Shown here in pieces: positions 48,530-56,840 of a stretch of DNA of 64,000 bases (the stretch's first letter is position 1; every line of letters begins with the position of its first letter). Origin of the DNA: Sphingosinicella humi (GTDB taxonomy: Bacteria > Pseudomonadota > Alphaproteobacteria > Sphingomonadales > Sphingomonadaceae); contig NZ_QFFF01000001.1 of NCBI RefSeq assembly GCF_003129465.1, positions 1,349,501 to 1,413,500 on the forward strand, in the 5' to 3' direction. Below the pieces are notes generated by a model, which did not search any database, was not told the DNA's origin, and saw nothing but the letters and a program-made list of their open reading frames with translations. A program made the translations under genes and the position numbers.

Positions 48530-49657
48530 CTAACCCCAAACGTGAGCGGATTCAGCATCGAAGAAGAACACGTCCAGCTTATATTTCGCACGCGCGCCAG
48601 CCAACGCTTCGGCACGTTGGACCATTGCCATGTTATCGGAGTTGGCGGGATCGCCATAAAGGCTGACGAAGAGAGCCGGGCAGCACCCCTCTTCGATGAG
48701 TCTTAAAATGTGATTGTCGCTCTCAGCCAATGAATGCCCATATACAAAAAGATTCGTCGTACGCTTTTGGCAGATTGCTGCGAAGCTCTTGAAGGACCGG
48801 GTAAGATATCCGCTGTGAAGGATCCGCGCTTGCTTCGAATCCGCGTTCCCCTCAGACACAAAGAGAGGATAACGATCTTGATCCAAGGCATCGCGTATTT
48901 GGTCCATCAGAGGAATTCCCCCTGACCTTTCCCAGCAGATTTTTTGGAGTTCGCTCCCCGCATCATACAGATGGAGCCCGCCGTGCAGAAAGTGGACGTT
49001 TTGTGTGTTTGATCCTCCGTCCACGTCCCAGGCCACGTAGGGAGCATCGTAGTCGTCATCGGGTGCTCGAAAGCCATCGTCGCTGGCGAGGTATAGTGCA
49101 TCCTCCGGTGGGATTAGCTTTGTGCCATCCCATACAGGCCGAGGGTCGTGCATCAGAGTCCAATACAAGAGCAGATCATAGTTTAATGTATAGATGCACC
49201 CTCTATTCTTAAGACTTCGGGCTGCGAATTTGGCGAGGAAAGTTCGCGCGGCCGTAAACTGTCGTTCACTGATCTCGCCGAGGCGTGCCGGGTGCTTTCC
49301 AGCGATGGCCCCGACCAATCCCTCTTTGAGATGCTCCACATGATCAGCTATTTTCGCGACAGGATCAGGGCTATCGACGTAAAGATGGAGAAGCCGACGC
49401 ATTCTCGACAAAGCCTGAAGGACCACTTCGAAATCCGTGGTTTTCAGTATTTCGAAGGCCTTTTGAAGCTCCGGATACGCTTCGAAAAAACCTTCCTCCT
49501 TAGCTTCTTCGAGCAAGCTCCTATATGTGAAGCGCTCAGGAAAGAGGGCGATACTAAAGCCATTACCGAGCAGAAGATGTCGGCGCTCGCCATTGGTTTT
49601 ACCAAGAGCATCTTCAAACGAAATTACATCAACTATCGTTTGAACTCCGCCAGCCAA
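48530..49657 (-). CDS. SIR2-like DUF4917 protein, candidate defence effector
   Basis: 375 residues. SIR2-type motifs in order: HLLLGNGFSIAL (glycine-rich loop), NRGCIYTLNYDLLLYW (TxNxD-like), NVHFLHGGLHLYD (HG), and FVYGHSLAESDNHIL. This matches DUF4917 as I recall it, a family in the SIR2-like superfamily that includes NAD-cleaving anti-phage effectors. Start taken as TTG 49657 (no better start); 18 nt after the stop of the preceding gene. Last gene of a three-gene AT-richer operon with a Panacea-type protein. Activity and role are inferred. Confidence 0.82.
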   Translation of the reverse strand: MAGGVQTIVDVISFEDALGKTNGERRHLLLGNGFSIALFPERFTYRSLLEEAKEEGFFEAYPELQKAFEILKTTDFEVVLQALSRMRRLLHLYVDSPDPVAKIADHVEHLKEGLVGAIAGKHPARLGEISERQFTAARTFLAKFAARSLKNRGCIYTLNYDLLLYWTLMHDPRPVWDGTKLIPPEDALYLASDDGFRAPDDDYDAPYVAWDVDGGSNTQNVHFLHGGLHLYDAGSELQKICWERSGGIPLMDQIRDALDQDRYPLFVSEGNADSKQARILHSGYLTRSFKSFAAICQKRTTNLFVYGHSLAESDNHILRLIEEGCCPALFVSLYGDPANSDNMAMVQRAEALAGARAKYKLDVFFFDAESAHVWG

Positions 49658-49675
49658 AGATAAAGAGCTTCACTC

Positions 49676-50458
49676 TCATCTAAACAAATCGTCTTGTTCT
49701 GCGGGCTTCGTGGGATCACTAATCGGACCAACACTTTCCTGCGCGGATTTCCTGGCCGCAAGCGCCGCCCGCCGATTCAACTCCTCAGTTATCAGCGGGA
49801 CAGCCTCGACTAGCGCCTGAGAATAGAACTCAAGCTGCTGAGCCAACTCGACGCTGTCTAACCTCGGGTAATCTGCCGTCGACCAAGAGCAGATTACCCG
49901 ATGCACCTTTGATATGCGAGGCGCGCAAATGATCTTTGCATGGGACCCTGCGAAATCGCCGAACGATAGAATGGCGTCATCGATGGCGGTCGTTAGAAGG
50001 CGCTTCTGAAGGCGTGTGAAAGGATTGGTGGTCCAACCAATAACGAAAACGGGAGTAGGCCGTCCGTGTTCTAGAATTACGAACGTCGGCTTGACGGGAA
50101 CAACGACGTCACGCGACACGCGAAAGTAGCCCACCAATTCTTGGAAAACCTGAATGCCTTCGAGGCTCTCCTCTTTGTTATAGGCGCTGAAAGCGAGCAC
50201 AATTTCCCGCCCTAGCTTGCTCACAAGAGGATTCTTGATCAGAGCTACAGCCTTAAGCGCCTCTTCTTCTGTAATCCCGAAGCTGACCATGTCACCGATG
50301 ATCCGGTAAACTTGGAAGAGGGCGCTCTTCGGAAACCCTAGCGCGAACTTTGCGACGGCGGTCGTCGTTTTTGCCTGCGTATCATGGATGTAGCGCGTCC
50401 AATTGGGAACTGAGGGAGGTTGCTTCAGCTTCTGCAGTATCTCTTCCAAGTCACTCAT
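49676..50458 (-). CDS. Unknown protein partnered with Panacea-type antitoxin (candidate toxin)
   Basis: 260 residues, no signal peptide or obvious membrane segment. Segments: VPNWTRYIHDTQAKTTTAVA, FQVYRIIGDMVSFGITEEEA, PTFVILEHGRPTPVFVIGWT, RLLTTAIDDAILSFGDFAGS, ICAPRISKVHRVICSWSTAD. I recognise no domain. It overlaps the Panacea gene by ATGA, the arrangement seen for toxin-antitoxin pairs, so a toxin or effector role is an inference. It could instead be an adaptor for the DUF4917 protein encoded 18 nt downstream. AT-rich relative to the surrounding chromosome. Confidence 0.8.
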   Translation of the reverse strand: MSDLEEILQKLKQPPSVPNWTRYIHDTQAKTTTAVAKFALGFPKSALFQVYRIIGDMVSFGITEEEALKAVALIKNPLVSKLGREIVLAFSAYNKEESLEGIQVFQELVGYFRVSRDVVVPVKPTFVILEHGRPTPVFVIGWTTNPFTRLQKRLLTTAIDDAILSFGDFAGSHAKIICAPRISKVHRVICSWSTADYPRLDSVELAQQLEFYSQALVEAVPLITEELNRRAALAARKSAQESVGPISDPTKPAEQDDLFR

Positions 50459-50943
50459 GATTGCTTCGCCTCCTGCGAAAAACTCTCGTGAATGGTCTCT
50501 ATCGAAATCTCCATGCCTGGATTAAATCGCCCCTCATGCCACCACACTCTGTGCCACGGGCTACCTGACTGATGAGATAGCGCTCTCAGTTGAGAGGCCG
50601 TCAAATGAAGGTACGAATCTAAAGCTTCGTCAAAAAGCTCCTCGTCATCGTGTCCGAAAAGTTCTTTCGCTTCGACCATGGATCGTGTTGCACTGTCAAA
50701 TTTATGCGCCCTAGATGTGATCGGGCCGTCACCGTGACATTTGAAGGAGTGATAAATCTCTCGAAATACCGGCCCGTGTTCCCATGCTTCTATTTTGGCA
50801 GCGGTTAGCAGTTCACCCCGTTCTATAAGTGCTTTCTCGACAATGAAGTATATGATCTTGTTGAGTGCCATGTTCGATAGGGGTCGCTCTTGAGCATCGG
50901 CTCGATCTAGCACCCAATTGGCGATTGATCTCACGTCATACAC
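50455..50943 (-). CDS. Panacea (SocA/DUF4065)-type antitoxin-like protein
   Basis: 162 residues. RSIANWVLDRADAQERPLSN, MALNKIIYFIVEKALIERGE, EAWEHGPVFREIYHSFKCHG and SGSPWHRVWWHEGR are the Panacea/SocA signatures. These domains neutralise diverse toxins in toxin-antitoxin pairs. Start GTG at 50943; a promoter must lie in the 53-nt gap after nrdB or transcription continues from nrdB. First gene of the three-gene cassette. Confidence 0.88.
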   Translation of the reverse strand: MYDVRSIANWVLDRADAQERPLSNMALNKIIYFIVEKALIERGELLTAAKIEAWEHGPVFREIYHSFKCHGDGPITSRAHKFDSATRSMVEAKELFGHDDEELFDEALDSYLHLTASQLRALSHQSGSPWHRVWWHEGRFNPGMEISIETIHESFSQEAKQS

Positions 50944-50996
50944 GGCTCAATCATCCATTCAATTGTTCTACTTCCGTTCTGGCGCTCTCGCATACC

Positions 50997-52049
50997 TCAT
51001 TCCGCCGCCACGCCCGCCCGCGTGAACATGTCGTCGCCGGCTGCGCCTTCCTCGACGGTGTCGTTGGCCTTGGCCTTCTTGCGGCGGTCGAAATTCTCCC
51101 AGACCTCGTTCCAGTTCCCGCGGGTCGCGGCCTTCGAGTATTCGGTCGCGCGGGTTTCGAAGAAGTTGGCGTGCTCGACGCCGTTGATCAGCGGGGCGAG
51201 CCAGGGGAGCGGGTGGTCGTCGACCATGTAGATCGCCGGCAGGCCGAGCTGGCCGAGACGCCAGTCGGCGATGTAGCGGATGTAGCGCTTGATCTCCTTG
51301 GCGGTCATGCCGGGGACGGGGCCCTGCTCGAAGGCGAGGTCGATGAACGCGTCCTCGAGCCGAACGGTCTTCTGGCACATGTCCATAATGTCTTCCTTGA
51401 CCGCCTTGGTGAGGCAGCCGCGCTCGGCGCAGAAGGCGTGGAACAGGCGGGTGATGCCCTCGCAGTGGAGGCTCTCGTCGCGGATCGACCAGGAGATGAT
51501 CTGGCCCATGCCCTTCATCTTGTTGAAGCGCGGGAAGTTCATCAGCATGGCGAAGCTGGCGAAGAGCTGAAGCCCCTCGGTGAAGCCGCCGAACATCGCC
51601 AGCGTGCGGGCGATGTCCTCGTCGCTGTCGACGCCGAATTCCTGCAGATAGTCGTGCTTGGCCTTCATCTCCTCATATTCGAGGAACATGCCGTACTCGC
51701 TCTCGGGCATGCCGATGGTGTCGAGCAGGTGAGAGTAGGCGGCGATGTGGACCGTCTCCATGTTGGAGAAGGCGGTCAGCATCATCTTGATCTCGGTCGG
51801 CTTGAACACGCGGCCATATTTGTCGTGGTAGCAATCCTGCACCTCGACGTCGGCCTGGGTGAAGAAGCGGAAGATCTGGGTGAGGAGGTTGCGCTCATGA
51901 TCGGTGAGCTTCTGCGCCCAATCGCGGCAATCCTCGCCCAAGGGCACTTCCTCCGGCATCCAGTGGATCTGCTGCTGGCGCTTCCAGAAATCGAACGCCC
52001 AGGGATATTCGAAGGGCTTGTACTGCTTGCGGGCTTCGAGAAGGGGCAT
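50997..52049 (-). CDS. nrdB: Ribonucleotide reductase class Ia beta subunit
   Basis: 350 residues. Di-iron and radical signature: FTQADVEVQD, METVHIAAYSHLLDT (the E-x2-H iron ligands and radical tyrosine), RDESLHCEG. The beta subunit generates the tyrosyl radical that NrdA uses to reduce ribonucleotides. AAGGAG precedes ATG 52049. Downstream of nrdA, separated by a 547-nt stretch with a highly structured element and a possible small gene. Confidence 0.96.
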   Translation of the reverse strand: MPLLEARKQYKPFEYPWAFDFWKRQQQIHWMPEEVPLGEDCRDWAQKLTDHERNLLTQIFRFFTQADVEVQDCYHDKYGRVFKPTEIKMMLTAFSNMETVHIAAYSHLLDTIGMPESEYGMFLEYEEMKAKHDYLQEFGVDSDEDIARTLAMFGGFTEGLQLFASFAMLMNFPRFNKMKGMGQIISWSIRDESLHCEGITRLFHAFCAERGCLTKAVKEDIMDMCQKTVRLEDAFIDLAFEQGPVPGMTAKEIKRYIRYIADWRLGQLGLPAIYMVDDHPLPWLAPLINGVEHANFFETRATEYSKAATRGNWNEVWENFDRRKKAKANDTVEEGAAGDDMFTRAGVAAE

Positions 52050-52147
52050 GTTCGAACTCCTTGCGTTCTAAATTCGTCAGGCCAGCCGAGGCTGGCATTG
52101 AAGCTGTTCTTGCGTCCCTGCCGCCGGCGCGACGGGACGGGGGATAC

Positions 52148-52489
52148 TCACCGCACTCTCACGATGCGGCTGCGGTAGACGACGCGGCTCTTCCGCGCGC
52201 CGACGCCCAAAAAGACGATTCCGATGAAATAGCCAAAATCATACCAGCCGCCATTGTTCGGCACTGCGTAGACGGCGACGTCCGGCATGAAGAGCGACAG
52301 CAGCCACGCCACCGGGAAGATGAAGCCGTGCCAGACGCCGAGGAGGAAGCCGGGCGCCTCCGCCTCCACCCCCGCCGAGGCCTGGGTCGCGCAGGCGGCG
52401 AGGAGGGTGAGGGCGGCGATCGGGGCGAGGCGGTGTAACCGTTCCCCGGCGGATGCCGTGGCCCAGCCGGACGCGCCCGGGTCCGCCAC
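52148..52489 (-). CDS. Possible small membrane lipoprotein between nrdA and nrdB
   Basis: About 113 codons from a GTG at 52489; the true start is unclear because the region upstream is a structured repeat. Signal-like APIAALTLLAACATQA with lipobox, then two hydrophobic segments (GVWHGFIFPVAWLLSLFM, YFIGIVFLGVGA). Function unknown. The open frame extends further upstream into the nrdA 3' end, which is probably fortuitous. Confidence 0.5.
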   Translation of the reverse strand: MADPGASGWATASAGERLHRLAPIAALTLLAACATQASAGVEAEAPGFLLGVWHGFIFPVAWLLSLFMPDVAVYAVPNNGGWYDFGYFIGIVFLGVGARKSRVVYRSRIVRVR

Positions 52490-52587
52490 AGCCTGCCGCT
52501 GGGCCCCATTGAGGAGGTCGCCATGTCCCCCGGACATGGCTGCGGATGTCTGGGAGACATCCGCACCTCCCAATTTCGCCGGGGAAC
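52441..52587. repeat. Nested hairpin (cloverleaf-like) structured element
   Basis: Bounded by 11-bp inverted repeats (GTTCCCCGGCG at 52441-52451, CGCCGGGGAAC at 52577-52587). Inside are GGCCCAGC/GCTGGGCC arms (52460-52467, 52498-52505). GGAGGT/ACCTCC arms (52513-52518, 52565-52570) enclose two perfect hairpins: CCATGTCC-CCC-GGACATGG (52521-52539) and TGCGGATGTCT-GGG-AGACATCCGCA (52541-52565). Could be a mobile palindromic element or a structured RNA of the nrdAB mRNA. Confidence 0.75.
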
Positions 52588-52596
52588 AGGGGTGGT

Positions 52597-54504
52597 TCAC
52601 TGGCACGCCAGGCATTCGTCATAGTCCGTCGACTGTAGCTCGATCTGCTTCAGGTCGGGCGTGTTGTCGGCCTCGACCCCGCCCGCGAAGCCGGCGCGTT
52701 GGACCGACTTCGAGCGCAGATAATAGAGCGACTTGATGCCGAGCTCCCAGGCGCGGAAGTGGAGCATCAAGAGGTCCCATTTGTCGACGTCGGCCGGGAT
52801 GAAGAGATTGAGCGACTGCGCCTGGTCGATGAAGGGGGTGCGGTCGGCGGCGAGTTCCAGGAGCCAGCGCTGGTCGATCTCGAAGCTGGTCTTGAAGGTG
52901 TCCTTCTCCTCGCTCGAGAGGAAATCGAGATGCTGGACGGAGCCGCCCTTCTCCAGGATCGAGTTCCACACCGCGGTGCTGTCCTTGGACTTCTCGCGGA
53001 GGAGCTTCTCCAAATGCGGGTTCTTGACGATGAAGGAGCCGCTGAGCGTCTTGTGGGTGTAGATGTTGGCCGGGATCGGCTCGATGCAGGCCGAAGTGCC
53101 GCCGCAGATGATGCTGATCGACGCGGTCGGCGCGATCGCCATCTTGCAGCTGAAGCGCTCCATCACGCCCTGGTCGGCGGCGTCGGGGCAGGGGCCGCGC
53201 TCGTTGGCGAGCATCATCGACGCCTCGTTCACCTGGGCGCTGATGTGCTTGAAGATCTTGAGGTTCCAGCTCTTCGCCATGGCGCCCTCGAAAGCGAGGC
53301 CGCGGGCCTGGAGGAAGGAGTGGAAGCCCATGACGCCAAGGCCGACCGAACGCTCGCGCGAGGCCGAATATTTGGCGCGGGCCATCTCGTCCGGCGCGCG
53401 CTCGATATAGTCGGTGAGCACATTGTCGAGGAAGCGCATCACGTCCTCGATGAAGCGCTTGTCGCCGTTCCACTCGTCCCAGGTTTCGAGATTGAGGCTG
53501 GAGAGGCAACAGACCGCCGTGCGGTCGGCGCCGAGATGGTCCTTGCCGGTGGGCAGGGTGATCTCGGAGCAGAGGTTCGAGGTCGAGACCTTGAGGCCGA
53601 GGTCGCGGTGATGCTTCGGCATCGACCGGTTCACCTGGTCGATGAAGATGATGTAGGGCTCGCCGGTCGCGAGGCGGGTCTCGACCAGCTTCTGGAAGAG
53701 GGCGCGGGCGTCGACCGAGCCGCGGACGCTGTCGTCCTTGGGCGATTTCAGCTCCCATTCGGCGCCGTCGCGCACCGCCTCCATGAAGGCGTCGGTGATG
53801 AGGACGCCGTGGTGGAGGTTCAAAGCCTTGCGGTTGAAGTCGCCGCTGGGCTTACGGATTTCGAGGAACTCCTCGATCTCCGGGTGCGAGATGTCGAGAT
53901 AGCAGGCGGCCGAACCGCGGCGCAGCGAACCCTGGCTGATGGCGAGGGTCAGCGAATCCATGACGCGGACGAAGGGGATGATGCCGCTGGTCTTGCCGTT
54001 GAGGCCCACCGGCTCGCCGATGCCGCGCACCGCGCCCCAATAGGTGCCGATGCCGCCGCCGCGCGAGGCCAGCCAGACATTCTCGTTCCACGTGCCGACA
54101 ATGCCCTCCAGGCTGTCGGAGACGGAGTTCAGATAACAGGAGATGGGAAGGCCGCGGCCGGTGCCGCCGTTCGACAGAACCGGCGTCGCCGGCATGAACC
54201 AGAGCTTCGAGATATAGTCGTAGAGCCGCTGGGCATGCTCGGCATCGTCGGCATAGGCCGAGGCGACTCGGACGAACAGGTCCTGATAGGATTCGCCCGG
54301 CAGCAGATAGCGGTCGCGCAGCGTCTCCTTGCCGAACTCGGTCAAAAGCTCGTCGCGACCGTGATCGACCTCGACCGGATAGGGAAGCGGCTTCACGCTC
54401 TTGGAGTCCTCCGTCGCCTTCTTGGAAGCCTTGGCCTTGGGCGCCGCATCGAGGGTTGTCGCCATGTCGTTCGTTCCCACTTCGCTGCCGCCTGAAAGAT
54501 CCAT
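52597..54504 (-). CDS. nrdA: Ribonucleotide reductase class Ia alpha subunit
   Basis: 635 residues. No N-terminal ATP-cone domain, so overall dATP inhibition is likely absent. Catalytic motifs: ISCYLNSVSDS, NLCSEITLP, PTASISIICGGTSACIEP, and the C-terminal redox tail DYDECLACQ (CxxC). ATG at 54504 has AGAGGA upstream; an internal ATG at 54465 is an alternative. Predicted NrdR control by tandem boxes at 54657-54704. Confidence 0.96.
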   Translation of the reverse strand: MDLSGGSEVGTNDMATTLDAAPKAKASKKATEDSKSVKPLPYPVEVDHGRDELLTEFGKETLRDRYLLPGESYQDLFVRVASAYADDAEHAQRLYDYISKLWFMPATPVLSNGGTGRGLPISCYLNSVSDSLEGIVGTWNENVWLASRGGGIGTYWGAVRGIGEPVGLNGKTSGIIPFVRVMDSLTLAISQGSLRRGSAACYLDISHPEIEEFLEIRKPSGDFNRKALNLHHGVLITDAFMEAVRDGAEWELKSPKDDSVRGSVDARALFQKLVETRLATGEPYIIFIDQVNRSMPKHHRDLGLKVSTSNLCSEITLPTGKDHLGADRTAVCCLSSLNLETWDEWNGDKRFIEDVMRFLDNVLTDYIERAPDEMARAKYSASRERSVGLGVMGFHSFLQARGLAFEGAMAKSWNLKIFKHISAQVNEASMMLANERGPCPDAADQGVMERFSCKMAIAPTASISIICGGTSACIEPIPANIYTHKTLSGSFIVKNPHLEKLLREKSKDSTAVWNSILEKGGSVQHLDFLSSEEKDTFKTSFEIDQRWLLELAADRTPFIDQAQSLNLFIPADVDKWDLLMLHFRAWELGIKSLYYLRSKSVQRAGFAGGVEADNTPDLKQIELQSTDYDECLACQ

Positions 54505-54656
54505 TTCATTATCCTCTGTTCTTGTTCCGTTCGCCAGCGAATTATCGCCAGCTTAGGCGCTTTTCCATGGGGGCGGGGCGCTATTTTGGGCTTGTCCCCG
54601 ATATCCACAGGGCACGAAAAGCCTTTATCCGCGAATATGGTGTTCGCGGGCAGCGC

Positions 54657-54704
54657 CTACAACGTCTAGCGTCACCCCCTAGGTTGCGCCACTACCCATT
54701 GTGC
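54657..54704. promoter_or_regulatory. Tandem NrdR-box-like sites upstream of nrdA
   Basis: Box 1 at 54689-54704 (minus strand GCACAATGGGTAGTGG; 10 of 16 match ACACTATATATAGTGT) and box 2 at 54657-54672 (about 9 of 16). Centre-to-centre distance is 32 bp, three helical turns, as in known NrdR operators. Confidence 0.65.
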
Positions 54705-54796
54705 CCGAACTAAAATTGGATGCAAGGCCGTTCGCCCAATTTTAACCACTCGCTTCGTCGCATTGGCGGATTTCCGCGACTTTGCGCTGACGGTTT

Positions 54797-55294
54797 TCAG
54801 GGAGCCGATCGCGCGGCCTCATAGGCGGCCTGGAGGCGCTCGGCAACGCTCGGCCCTTCCCGCTCCAGAGGTGCTCCGAGATGGGCTGCGCGAAGCTCGT
54901 CCATGAAATCGTTCCACATGTCCGGCCCGCCCTCTTCGAGCAGCTTGGCCCGAACCGAGAGCTCGTGAGTCACGGCCAGGTGGCGGCGGCCCCAGGCGCC
55001 CATCACGACGAACAGGGGGAGGAGCTGGATCGCCTTTTCGGTGAGGCTGTAGATCGCCTTCTGCTTGTGGCTGGGGTCGTCGGCCCTGGTGACGAGCCCC
55101 TCCCTCACCAGCCGCTTCAGCCGGTCGGTGAGAATGTTGGAAGCGATGCCCTCCTCCGACCGGTTCAACAGCTCGCGGAAGTGGCGGCGATTGCCGAACA
55201 TCATGTCGCGAAGGACGATGAGGCTCCAGCGATCGCCCAGCACCTCCAATGTCAGGTTGATCGGACATCCCGACCGCATCTCCGCCACGCTCAC
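54797..55294 (-). CDS. HxlR-family transcriptional regulator
   Basis: 165 residues from GTG 55294 (ACAGGAGATTC upstream). HxlR winged-helix hallmarks: SGCPINLTLEVLGDRWSLIV (redox-sensitive Cys position), LRDMMFGNRRHFRELLNRSE, GIASNILTDRLKRLVREGLV, YSLTEKAIQLLPLFVVMGAW. It has an extended C-terminus (about 50 residues). Divergently transcribed from a reductase gene across a shared operator; likely autoregulated. Confidence 0.9.
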   Translation of the reverse strand: MSVAEMRSGCPINLTLEVLGDRWSLIVLRDMMFGNRRHFRELLNRSEEGIASNILTDRLKRLVREGLVTRADDPSHKQKAIYSLTEKAIQLLPLFVVMGAWGRRHLAVTHELSVRAKLLEEGGPDMWNDFMDELRAAHLGAPLEREGPSVAERLQAAYEAARSAP

Positions 55295-55319
55295 GAATCT
55301 CCTGTCGAAAACCGCTTGC

Positions 55320-55356
55320 AATATACAATCGGTAGGCGTAGTTCGCAACCAGTTGC
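55320..55356. promoter_or_regulatory. Promoter and palindromic operator between HxlR gene and reductase
   Basis: Minus-strand promoter TTGCGA (55348-55343), 17-nt spacer, TATATT (55325-55320), for the HxlR gene. The -35 overlaps a 12-bp inverted repeat GCAAC-CA-GTTGC (55345-55356), which also lies in the leader of the divergent gene at 55385. Well placed as an HxlR operator. Confidence 0.65.
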
Positions 55357-55384
55357 ATTTCACAAGCGGTGAAGGAAGCGAATC

Positions 55385-56035
55385 ATGTCGAAGCTCAAGG
55401 TGGCCGCTTTCACTATCTCAATCGACGGCTATGGCGCGGGGCCGGAGCAGACCGCGGACGAGCCGCTGGGTCGGGGCGGCGAAGCCCTCCATGAATGGAT
55501 GTTTCCGACCGAGGCCTTTAAAGAGCTTTCCGGCAAGAGCGGGACGACCGGCATCGACGACGATTTCGCCAAGCGCAGCTTCGAGAATGTCGGCGCCTGG
55601 ATCATGGGCCGCAACATGTTCGGCCCGGTGCGCGGCCCCTGGCCTGATGAATCCTGGCGCGGCTGGTGGGGCGAGAACCCGCCCTACCATGTCCCGGTCT
55701 TCGTCCTCACCCATCATCCGCGCGCGCCGCTTGAGATGGAGGGCGGCACCGTGTTCCACTTCGTCACCGGTGGTCCCGGGGAAGCGCTCGAACATGCGCG
55801 GAAGGCGGCCGCGGGCAAGGACATACGAGTCGGTGGCGGCGTGTCCACGGTCAGACAATATTTGGAGGCGGGCCTGATCGACGAGATGCACCTGGCGATC
55901 GCGCCGATACTGCTCGGCGATGGCGAACATCTCCTTGCCGGGATCGACCTGCCGGCGCAGGGTTTTCGCGTCGCGGAGCGAGTAGCGACCGACAAGGCGA
56001 CTCATATCGTCCTGAACAAGGAGAAGGCGTCATGA
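55385..56035 (+). CDS. Dihydrofolate reductase-like (RibD C-terminal) protein
   Basis: 216 residues. DHFR-like fold: VAAFTISIDGYGAG, VGAWIMGRNMFGPVRG, VPVFVLTHHPRAPLEM, DIRVGGGVSTVRQYLEAGLI, DEMHLAIAPILLGDGE. Family members are NADPH-binding reductases of uncertain substrate. GGAAGCGA upstream. Overlaps the next gene by ATGA; probable target of the adjacent HxlR regulator. Confidence 0.9.
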   Translation: MSKLKVAAFTISIDGYGAGPEQTADEPLGRGGEALHEWMFPTEAFKELSGKSGTTGIDDDFAKRSFENVGAWIMGRNMFGPVRGPWPDESWRGWWGENPPYHVPVFVLTHHPRAPLEMEGGTVFHFVTGGPGEALEHARKAAAGKDIRVGGGVSTVRQYLEAGLIDEMHLAIAPILLGDGEHLLAGIDLPAQGFRVAERVATDKATHIVLNKEKAS

Positions 56036-56685
56036 ACATCGAGCTCTTCGCCCACCCCTTCTCCTCCTACTGCCAGAAAGCGATCACCGCCTTCTACGAG
56101 AACGGCCATCCCTTCGCGCTGAGGATGCTGGAGCCCGGCAATGAGGCCTGGGAGGAGCTGGCGCGGATCTGGCCGATCGGCAAGTTCCCGGTGCTGCGCG
56201 AGGGCGAGCGGGTGGTGCCCGAGGCGACGACGATCATCGAATATCTCCACCTCCATCACCCGGGGCCGGTACCGCTGATCCCGGACGATCCGGACGCGGC
56301 GATCGAGGTCAGGATGCTCGACCGCTTCTTCGACAATTATGTCGCGACGCCGCAGCAGAAGCTGGTCGCCGACCTGCTGCGGCCGGAGGCGGAGCGCGAC
56401 CCGCGCGGCGTCGCCGATGCGCGGGCAGCGCTCGACAAGGCCTATGCCTGGCTCGATGCGCGCATGGCCGGCCGCGAATGGGCGGCGGGCGCCTTCAGCC
56501 TCGCCGACTGCTCGGCCGGGCCGCAGCTCTTCTATGCCGATTGGAGCCATCCGATGGACGGCCGCTTTCCCAATGTCGCCGCCTATCGCGAGCGGCTGAT
56601 GGCCCGCCCCGCCTTCAAGCGCTGCATCGACGAGGCCCGGCCCTATCGCGCCTTCTTCCCCGGCGGCGCGCCGGACCGGGACTAG
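56032..56685 (+). CDS. Glutathione S-transferase family protein
   Basis: 217 residues. N-terminal thioredoxin-like domain: IELFAHPFSSYCQKAITAFY (Ser/Cys at the catalytic position), WPIGKFPVLREGERVVPEAT, IIEYLHLHH. A helical C-terminal domain includes WAAGAFSLADCSAGPQL. Coupled by ATGA to the reductase gene; together with HxlR it looks like an electrophile or xenobiotic response unit. Confidence 0.92.
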   Translation: MNIELFAHPFSSYCQKAITAFYENGHPFALRMLEPGNEAWEELARIWPIGKFPVLREGERVVPEATTIIEYLHLHHPGPVPLIPDDPDAAIEVRMLDRFFDNYVATPQQKLVADLLRPEAERDPRGVADARAALDKAYAWLDARMAGREWAAGAFSLADCSAGPQLFYADWSHPMDGRFPNVAAYRERLMARPAFKRCIDEARPYRAFFPGGAPDRD

Positions 56686-56840
56686 ACGCGGCCAGCTGCA
56701 CGAAGCCTGAGCGCCATCGGACGCTCTGCACCAGGCAAGCGATGATTCGATCCGGACCAGGTACAAACCACATTCGACAGGCCCCAACTGCCGGTATAGG
56801 ACGCGGGAACCAGGGTTCAGATTCAGGGATTGAAGCAGAT

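Noticed and set aside
56686-56840. GGTTCAGATTC-like string suggestive of a tRNA T-arm
   Set aside because: No cloverleaf or acceptor stem could be drawn.
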